Assembly: GCF_037190085.1 (NCBI RefSeq)
Contig: NZ_JBBCJO010000004.1
Location: forward strand, 124,001-188,000
DNA length: 64,000 bases
Direction of reading: 5' to 3'
Source: Gemmatimonas aurantiaca
GTDB lineage: Bacteria > Gemmatimonadota > Gemmatimonadetes > Gemmatimonadales > Gemmatimonadaceae
The notes under the pieces were generated by a model that was not told the DNA's origin, searched no databases, and saw only the letters and a program-made list of their open reading frames with translations. The translations under genes were made by a program, and so were the position numbers. This document shows positions 58,651 to 64,000 of the stretch, piece after piece (positions within the stretch are counted from its first letter, which is position 1; every line of letters starts with the position of its first letter).

Positions 58651-59738
58651 GCCTCAGCGCCTCTCAGTTCTCTCTCGATATCCTCAATGCTGGGCAAGCT
58701 GCTCTGCAGGGTTTGCGGCAATGCACGGGTCAATTCAAAACCCGATACGCCAATGGGTTTAGTCATATCTCGCAAGGCGTATTCCGCCAACACCCGGTCG
58801 GACTGCTGACACAGAATCAGACCAATGGTCTGTTCATCGGTTTTGTGGCGCAGCAAATCATCGACCACGCTGCAATAGAAATTCATTTTTCCGGCATACT
58901 CGGGCTTGAAGTCGCCCCGCTTGAGTTCAATAACCACATAGCGGCGCAGCTTGAGGTGGTAGAACAGCAAATCGACGTAAAAATCATTGCCACCAATTTC
59001 CAGGTGATACTGGCGACCTACAAAGGCAAAGCCTTGCCCCAGCTCCAGCAGAAACTTCTCTAGGTGTGCGATCAGTCCAGTTTCGAGTTCCCGCTCATGG
59101 AAGCCTGCCTCCAGCGTAAGAAAATCAAACAAGTAAGGATCTTTCAACGCTTGTTGCGCCAAGTCCGAATCTGGGGATGGCAGAAGTCTGGTGAAGTTGG
59201 TCACTGCACGGCCAAAGCGTTCATGGGCTGCCGATGCAATCTGCATCAGCAGAATATTGCGGCTCCAACCATGCTCTATGGCAGCCTGCATATACCAGCG
59301 TCGCGTGGGCAAGTCCTTGACCTTGGCCATCAGCTCTGCATGGTGCCCCCAGGGTAACGCACACAGCAAATCGGCTGGGAAAAGTGCCACGGCCTGTGGC
59401 ACTTCCGGGCTCGATGTCATTTGTGCCACAGACTGTGGCACAAACTCCAAATGCGGATATTCCCGATAAAAGGCCAGCATCCGCTTGATATTGCGCTCAG
59501 AAAAGCCCTTTTCCTCGGGCAGCTCATTATGAAGATCGCGAGCCAGCGCAGGGATAATGCCCGCTCCCCAGCCCTCCTGCTGCTGACGGGTATCGATCAT
59601 GGCACCAACTTCCCAATACAGCCGAATCAACTCGGCATTGACGGCCATGACCGCCCGCGTCTGGGCATGGCGAACCCGTTGTTTGATATCAGCCAATACC
59701 TGCCGGTAGCTGGCGTGCTGGATCGAATCGCTCATCAT
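58647..59738 (-). CDS. DUF1016 (YhcG-type) PD-(D/E)XK nuclease
   Basis: A 363-residue protein. The N-terminal DUF1016_N domain has NAELIRLYWEVGAMIDTRQQ-QEGWGAGIIPALARDL and ERNIKRMLAFYREYP. The C-terminal nuclease domain has LELGQGFAFVGRQYHLEIGG, FYVDLLFYHLKLRRYVVIEL-KRGDFKPEYAGKMNFY, giving the D ... E-x-K triad. DUF1016 proteins usually accompany type I or III restriction genes. GC content is visibly lower than that of neighbours and codon use differs, so this is a recent arrival. No methylase, specificity or complete restriction gene is nearby. Confidence 0.92.
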   Translation of the reverse strand: MMSDSIQHASYRQVLADIKQRVRHAQTRAVMAVNAELIRLYWEVGAMIDTRQQQEGWGAGIIPALARDLHNELPEEKGFSERNIKRMLAFYREYPHLEFVPQSVAQMTSSPEVPQAVALFPADLLCALPWGHHAELMAKVKDLPTRRWYMQAAIEHGWSRNILLMQIASAAHERFGRAVTNFTRLLPSPDSDLAQQALKDPYLFDFLTLEAGFHERELETGLIAHLEKFLLELGQGFAFVGRQYHLEIGGNDFYVDLLFYHLKLRRYVVIELKRGDFKPEYAGKMNFYCSVVDDLLRHKTDEQTIGLILCQQSDRVLAEYALRDMTKPIGVSGFELTRALPQTLQSSLPSIEDIERELRGAEA

Positions 59739-59802
59739 CCGCGCCTCAAATACTCTTCACGTCGGTGGCAGGCGACAACAGCTTGAAGAATGGAAGAAAC
59801 CG

Positions 59803-61068
59803 TCAGACCGTAGCCCCGCTGCGCATCTCTTCCTCGGCGATCACGCGCTTCGTATCGTCGAACGCCCCTTCACTGCGCGCGACCACCAGTGTGGCCACGC
59901 CATTGCCGATGAGATTGGTGATGGCGCGCGCTTCGGACATGAACCGGTCCACACCCAGCAGCAGCGCCACCCCCTCCACGGGCACCGTGCGAGTGGCCGC
60001 CAGTGTACTCGCCAGCACGATGAATCCCGATCCGGTCACACCGGCCGCACCCTTGCTGGTGAGCATGAGAATGCCCAGCAGCGTGAGCTGTTGTCCGATG
60101 CTCAGATCGATGCCATACACCTGCGCGATGAAGATCGTCGCCATCGACAGATAGATGCTCGTGCCATCGAGATTGAACGAATAGCCGGTGGGGATCACGA
60201 GTCCCACCACCGATTTCGCACAGCCGTACCGTTCGAGTTTTTCCAGCATGCCGGGCAACGCGGCCTCACTGCTCGACGTGCCCAGTACCAGCAGGATCTC
60301 CTCGCGGATGTACCGCAGGAAGGTCCAGATCCGGAAACCGAAGGTGCGACAGATGAGCGCCAGGACGACGAACACGAACACGGCCATCGTCGCGTACACA
60401 TCGAGCATCAGCCGGCCGAGCGGCAGCAGCGTCTTCAGACCGAACGCGCCCACAGTGTAGGCCATCGCGCCCAGTGCCCCGAGCGGCGCGACCTTCATGA
60501 CGATGTGCACGATGCGGAAGAACACCGCCTGCAGACGCACCAGCAGATCGATGAGATCGCGTCCGGCGTCGCCCACCGCGGTGAGCGCCACGCCGAAGAG
60601 CACGGAGAAGAACACCACGGGCAGCAATTCCCCGCCGGCAAACGCGGCCACCACGTTGCTGGGCACGATATGCAGCAGGAACTCCAGCATGCCCTGTTCC
60701 TTGCCCGCCGTGGCGTACTTGCTTACGTCGCCGGCGGCCAGCATGGAGATATCGAGTCCGGCGCCGGGCTTCGTGACGTTCACGATCACGAGGCCGATGG
60801 CCAGCGCGAGCGTGGACACGAGCTCGAAATACAGCAGCGCCTTTCCGCCCACACGTCCGAGCTTGCGCAGATCGGCCATGCTGGCGATGCCATGCACGAT
60901 CGTGAGGAAGATGATCGGCGTGATCACCATCTTCACGAGATTGATGAACGTATCGCCGACAGGCTTGAGCGCCTTGCCCGTGTCGGGAGCGACGACACCG
61001 ATCAGGACACCGATGGCAACAGCGACGAGGACCTGAAAGGTCAGATTGCGGGCAATACGCGAGAGCAC
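59803..61068 (-). CDS. dctA: C4-dicarboxylate/cation symporter
   Basis: A 421-residue member of the glutamate/dicarboxylate:cation symporter family. VKMVITPIIFLTIVHGIASM (helix with the conserved FLTIVHG), the serine-rich reentrant loop LGTSSSEAALPGMLEKLE, GYSFNLDGTSIYLSMATIFI and TSKGAAGVTGSGFIVLASTL are the DctA signatures. It imports succinate, fumarate or malate with protons or sodium. No dctB/dctD pair is adjacent, so regulation must come from elsewhere. Start ATG 61068 gives the normal N-terminus. Confidence 0.93.
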   Translation of the reverse strand: MLSRIARNLTFQVLVAVAIGVLIGVVAPDTGKALKPVGDTFINLVKMVITPIIFLTIVHGIASMADLRKLGRVGGKALLYFELVSTLALAIGLVIVNVTKPGAGLDISMLAAGDVSKYATAGKEQGMLEFLLHIVPSNVVAAFAGGELLPVVFFSVLFGVALTAVGDAGRDLIDLLVRLQAVFFRIVHIVMKVAPLGALGAMAYTVGAFGLKTLLPLGRLMLDVYATMAVFVFVVLALICRTFGFRIWTFLRYIREEILLVLGTSSSEAALPGMLEKLERYGCAKSVVGLVIPTGYSFNLDGTSIYLSMATIFIAQVYGIDLSIGQQLTLLGILMLTSKGAAGVTGSGFIVLASTLAATRTVPVEGVALLLGVDRFMSEARAITNLIGNGVATLVVARSEGAFDDTKRVIAEEEMRSGATV

Positions 61069-61165
61069 GCGGGAGAGGCGGAGGGTTCGTCGAAGCGTGT
61101 CGGAAACTGCGAACGCGGCGGGACGGAGCGGGCGACGCGCGGGTGGGAGTTGAACGGCGGGTGGG

Positions 61166-61483
61166 TCAGGTCAGCTTGCGCAGCGCGAGCAACCCGAGGC
61201 GCACCATCAGCAGCCCCGCACAAAGCAGGGCCAAGCATAACACGCGGACCGGCAGTCGAGCGCTGGAGGCGTCGCTCATCAGGTGGACCAGATAGACGGC
61301 GGCGCCCGTCGTGAGAGCGCTGCCGATGAGCACGAGGGGCAGGGAGCCCAGTGAGTCGCGCACGGTCCAGGGGATGACACCCCGGGCTTCGAGCAGGGGA
61401 CGGAGAATGCCGTGCGCCACGATGGCGCAGAGCATCGCCGCCGCGAGGCCCCCGGTCAGTGCAGAAATCAGTGCGGTGCTCAC
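61166..61483 (-). CDS. small membrane protein
   Basis: A 105-residue protein with three hydrophobic segments: ALTGGLAAAMLCAIVAHGI, LGSLPLVLIGSALTTGAAVY-LVHLM, and VLCLALLCAGLLMVRLGLLAL. The GTG at 61483 was chosen; a shorter form from the internal ATG of MLCAIVAHG is possible. No family is recognised. It is divergent from the YheT-like hydrolase and 97 bp upstream of dctA on the same strand. Confidence 0.55.
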   Translation of the reverse strand: MSTALISALTGGLAAAMLCAIVAHGILRPLLEARGVIPWTVRDSLGSLPLVLIGSALTTGAAVYLVHLMSDASSARLPVRVLCLALLCAGLLMVRLGLLALRKLT

Positions 61484-61553
61484 GGAGTGGTCAGATGCTG
61501 GTCGATGTAGGCATCGATGTAGCCATCGGGGTTGGATAAATTGTCTTCCGCCC

Positions 61554-62606
61554 ATGAGTGCTTCCACCATCCCCCTCGTATCGGATCCGATCCGCGCCAC
61601 TGGTGGTCCGGCCGAGTCCACTCGGCGTTATCGCGCCGCCTGGTGGCTGCCCGATCCGCATTCGGCAACACTCTGGGGACGGATCGGCCGCCGGGAGCCG
61701 CTGGCGCCCACACATCTCGAGCGATGGGACACGCCCGACGGCGACTTTCTCGATGTCGTCCGGCTCCCGGGTGCGCTGGGGGAGAACAGCCCCCGCCTGC
61801 TCCTGCTGCACGGTCTGGAAGGCGGCGTGCATTCGCACTACATCCGCGCGCTCTTCCGGGAAGCCGGGAGCCGCGGGTGGGCGGCCGATCTCCTGCTGTT
61901 CCGGAGCTGTGGTTCGGAACCGAACCGCCTGCCACGCTCTTATCATTCCGGGGAAACCGGAGACGTGCTCTGGGTGCTGGAGCGACTGGCGCAGCGGTAT
62001 CCGCGCGCGCCCATCGGTCTGGTGGGGGTGTCACTGGGTGGCAACGTGCTCTGCAAGCTGCTGGGCGAGCATGCCGACACCCTGCCGGCGCAGGTGGTGG
62101 GTGCGGTGGCCATGTCCGTTCCTTTCGATCTGGCGCGTGCATGCCAGCACATCGGACGGGGGTTCGGCGCCGTGTACGAACGGGCATTCCTGCGTTCGCT
62201 CGTGCCCAAGGCGCTGGCCAAGATCGCCCGTCACCCCGAGCTGGCGGCGCTGGGCCGGGTGGCAGACGCCCGGACGCTCTGGCAATTCGACGATGCGTTC
62301 ACCGCGCCCGTGCACGGCTTCCGCGATGCAGCCGACTACTACGCCCGCTCGAGCTCCCTGCCGTTCCTCTCCCGCATCGCCCACCCGACGCTGCTGCTCA
62401 GTGCGGTGGACGATCCGTTCCTGCCATCCGATGTCCTGGATGCGGTGCGCGACACGATCCGCGGCACGACGGTCGTGAGTGCGGAGTTTCCCGCCCGGGG
62501 TGGTCACGTGGGCTTCACCGCCGGTCGCTGGCCCTGGGCGGCGTGGTACTACGGCGAATGGCGGGCGGCAGAGTTCCTGACGCCTCATCTGCACGCGTTC
62601 GGGTGA
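61554..62606 (+). CDS. YheT-like alpha/beta hydrolase
   Basis: A 350-residue protein: PDPHSATLWGRIGRREPLAP is the usual YheT opening (hydrolase of the AB-hydrolase COG0429 type). LLLLHGLEGGVHSHYIRALF, nucleophile Ser in GVSLGGNVLCKLLGE, acid Asp in SAVDDPFLPSD, and His in FPARGGHVGFTAG complete the triad. Members are esterases or lipases with medium or long-chain preference. No signal peptide is present, so it acts in the cytoplasm. ATG 61554 fits the family N-terminus. Confidence 0.9.
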   Translation: MSASTIPLVSDPIRATGGPAESTRRYRAAWWLPDPHSATLWGRIGRREPLAPTHLERWDTPDGDFLDVVRLPGALGENSPRLLLLHGLEGGVHSHYIRALFREAGSRGWAADLLLFRSCGSEPNRLPRSYHSGETGDVLWVLERLAQRYPRAPIGLVGVSLGGNVLCKLLGEHADTLPAQVVGAVAMSVPFDLARACQHIGRGFGAVYERAFLRSLVPKALAKIARHPELAALGRVADARTLWQFDDAFTAPVHGFRDAADYYARSSSLPFLSRIAHPTLLLSAVDDPFLPSDVLDAVRDTIRGTTVVSAEFPARGGHVGFTAGRWPWAAWYYGEWRAAEFLTPHLHAFG

Positions 62607-62781
62607 CCGGGTCCCGGGCTCGGCTGTGGATCCATCATGTATGAGGATGATGGGCCGGTCGTCGCCGCCGACCAGCCGAACCGGGAGAACTACGGAGATG
62701 CCTCCCGAAATGGCCGGAATGGGCTTTTTTTGAAGGAATGGCGGATGCCCGCCTGAGTCGCCCCCGAACAGGAACACCGTC

Positions 62782-63345
62782 GTGACCGCAGTTGCTCTTG
62801 GTTTTCTCCTCACTGGCCTCGTGCTCGGGGTCTACGCGATGCTGTATGGCACCGAGCGATCGGTGCAGCCGGTGGTCGCCCCGCACGAACGTCGCAGTGA
62901 GCACGATCCCGCCGCCGAACCGTCGCCGGCTTTCAACCTGGCGAGCATCGCGGCCTTTGCCGTGGGGTTCGGCCTGACGGGGTATCTGCTCACCCGCGCC
63001 AATGACTGGGCCTGGTACTGGCACCTGTTCATCGCGCTGGCCGCCGGTGGCGCGACGTACGTGCTGCAGACGCTGCTGATGGCGCGGTGGGCCATCCCCG
63101 GTGCGCGGGCCGATCAGGTGGACGAGCGGTATCTGCTGCAGGGCACCCTGGCGCGCATCACCGAGGCCGTCCCGGCCGAGGGTGCGGGCCAGTTGCAGTA
63201 TGCGCTCGATGGACGGGAGTATCACCTGCCCGCGCGCAGCATGGACGGCCGCGCGTTTGCCGTGGGCACCGATGTGGTGATCGATCGGGTGGAGCAGGGC
63301 ACGGCGTACGCGGAACCCTGGGCCGATGTGGAGCAACGGCTCTGA
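62782..63345 (+). CDS. membrane protein with OB-fold-like C-terminus
   Basis: A 187-residue protein: one N-terminal helix (AVALGFLLTGLVLGVYAMLY), two more (IAAFAVGFGLTGYLLT and YWHLFIALAAGGATYVLQTLL MA), then a soluble beta-domain (LQGTLARITEAVPAEGAGQL, FAVGTDVVIDRVEQGTAYAE PW) reminiscent of the NfeD-type OB fold. It starts at GTG 62782. The stop overlaps the next ATG as TGATG, so the two genes are coupled. Confidence 0.65.
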   Translation: MTAVALGFLLTGLVLGVYAMLYGTERSVQPVVAPHERRSEHDPAAEPSPAFNLASIAAFAVGFGLTGYLLTRANDWAWYWHLFIALAAGGATYVLQTLLMARWAIPGARADQVDERYLLQGTLARITEAVPAEGAGQLQYALDGREYHLPARSMDGRAFAVGTDVVIDRVEQGTAYAEPWADVEQRL

Positions 63346-63716
63346 TGCCGGGCACCTGGACATGGTGGGACGCGATCATCTTCATCGCCGTCATCCTTGC
63401 GCTCAAGGCGACCATGTTCTGGCTGCTCACCACGATATTTCTCCGCATGATCACCGAGGGCGACCGCTGCCCCGTGTGTGATGGCGAAACCCAGGCCGTC
63501 GAACGCAGTGGCTGGTGGCGCATCTTCGGGTCGGCGTCCCGCAGCCGCCGGAGCTGGTGCGTCGAGTGCGGGTGGGAAGGCCTGCTGCGTCGCAGCGATG
63601 AATGGGTGGCGCGCGAACGGGAGCGGCGACGGGCCTGGAGTCAGGTCAACGAAGTCCGCGCCCGGGCGCAGTCCCGATCAGCGGCGGGGTCCGGTCCGGG
63701 TTCCCGTGCCGGGTAG
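63345..63716 (+). CDS. membrane protein with zinc-ribbon
   Basis: A 123-residue protein: one N-terminal helix (AIIFIAVILALKATMFWLLT TIFL), then a zinc ribbon made of CPVCDGET and CVECGWEG knuckles about 33 residues apart, and a basic, low-complexity tail (ERERRRAWSQVNEVRARAQS). It is coupled to the preceding gene. Function is unknown; the pair may be a small membrane quality-control or regulatory unit. Confidence 0.6.
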   Translation: MPGTWTWWDAIIFIAVILALKATMFWLLTTIFLRMITEGDRCPVCDGETQAVERSGWWRIFGSASRSRRSWCVECGWEGLLRRSDEWVARERERRRAWSQVNEVRARAQSRSAAGSGPGSRAG

Positions 63717-63744
63717 TAGTGGCGAGCGCTGGATCAGCGCTGGA

Positions 63745-64000
63745 TCACGTGCCGGATGACGGGCGGACGCCCGACACGAACAACTGCAGCCATTCGGGCC
63801 AGTTGCCGCTCAGTTCGAAGAAGTCGTCGAAGTACACGAGTCCCGCGTCTTCCAACTGCGCGAGGAGATCGCTCACGCTCTCCTCTCCCATCACCGGACC
63901 GATGGCGATGAGATTGCCTTCCACACGGAATTCGTCGGCCGTGAGGTTCAGGGCTTCGTCGAACTGGGCGCGGGTGAGATTGACCCGTTCGAAGGCGCTC
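63745..64000 (-). CDS. hypothetical protein, C-terminal part (runs off window)
   Basis: An open minus-strand frame enters from the right edge and ends at TGA 63745-63747. The visible 85 residues read FERVNLTRAQFDEALNLTAD, LLAQLEDAGLVYFDDFFELS and GNWPEWLQLFVSG. It looks like a real, acidic, helical protein, but no family is recognised and the start is not in the window. Confidence 0.6.
   Translation of the reverse strand, partial: SAFERVNLTRAQFDEALNLTADEFRVEGNLIAIGPVMGEESVSDLLAQLEDAGLVYFDDFFELSGNWPEWLQLFVSGVRPSSGT

Noticed and set aside
1..64000. tRNA, rRNA or integron integrase gene
   Set aside because: No cloverleaf-like T-loop/CCA pattern, no rRNA sequence, and no tyrosine-recombinase motif set were recognised in either strand.

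Overview
The window looks like a chromosomal piece of a high-GC Gram-negative soil-type bacterium. Members of Gemmatimonadota fit best: many secreted M14/M16/M28 peptidases, YVTN beta-propellers, a Ser/Thr kinase of the GMGIVYLA type, ECF sigma factors, a PEP-CTERM remnant and a DUF2723 mannosyltransferase-like protein. This placement is an inference from gene content; no rRNA or other marker is present.

Region 1 (1 to about 22,022) is the distal part of an integron gene-cassette array. Compact genes, almost all on the + strand, alternate with attC-like sites (R'' of RYYYAAC type and R' of GTTRRRY type bounding an imperfect palindrome of about 65-125 bp). The integrase and attI would lie to the left, outside the window. 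Cargo includes a small protein coupled to a GIY-YIG protein, a DUF5343/TIGR02391 pair, a four-gene operon (winged-helix-like protein, ParA-like ATPase, RelA/SpoT-type nucleotidyltransferase, membrane-associated protein), a reverse-oriented membrane Ser/Thr kinase, a TIR-domain protein, a second GIY-YIG protein, a PHP-ABC ATPase with a small partner, and a DUF3883-type nuclease. Much of this looks like anti-phage or conflict-system cargo. Two IS110-family elements, each 1,183 bp by my boundaries, sit at the same position of two attC sites. Their non-coding ends carry short matches to the attC target and to their own termini, as expected for a bridge RNA. The distal third is decaying, with several frameshifted cassettes and eroded attC sites, and the array ends inside a truncated VOC-family gene.

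Region 2 (about 22.3-64 kb) is ordinary chromosome: a LytS/LytTR two-component pair, secreted hydrolases, a class-C beta-lactamase-like serine hydrolase, an M16 peptidase, a PEBP protein, an ECF42 sigma factor with its DGPF partner, two paralogous YVTN propellers, an M14 carboxypeptidase, an aminotransferase, an outer-membrane barrel protein, an ABC-F ATPase with a PlsC-like acyltransferase, an ECF sigma/anti-sigma pair leading into a DUF2723 glycosyltransferase, a RES-like protein, DctA, a YheT-like hydrolase and small membrane proteins. Convergent gene pairs are separated by strong hairpins at 30,833, 34,696, 42,240 and 50,374.

Two traces of mobile genes lie inside region 2: a HepT-like toxin remnant (27,716-27,871), and a DUF1016 nuclease (58,647-59,738) of visibly lower GC whose downstream neighbour is reduced to a 29-codon stub. 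No rRNA, tRNA or CRISPR array was recognised.
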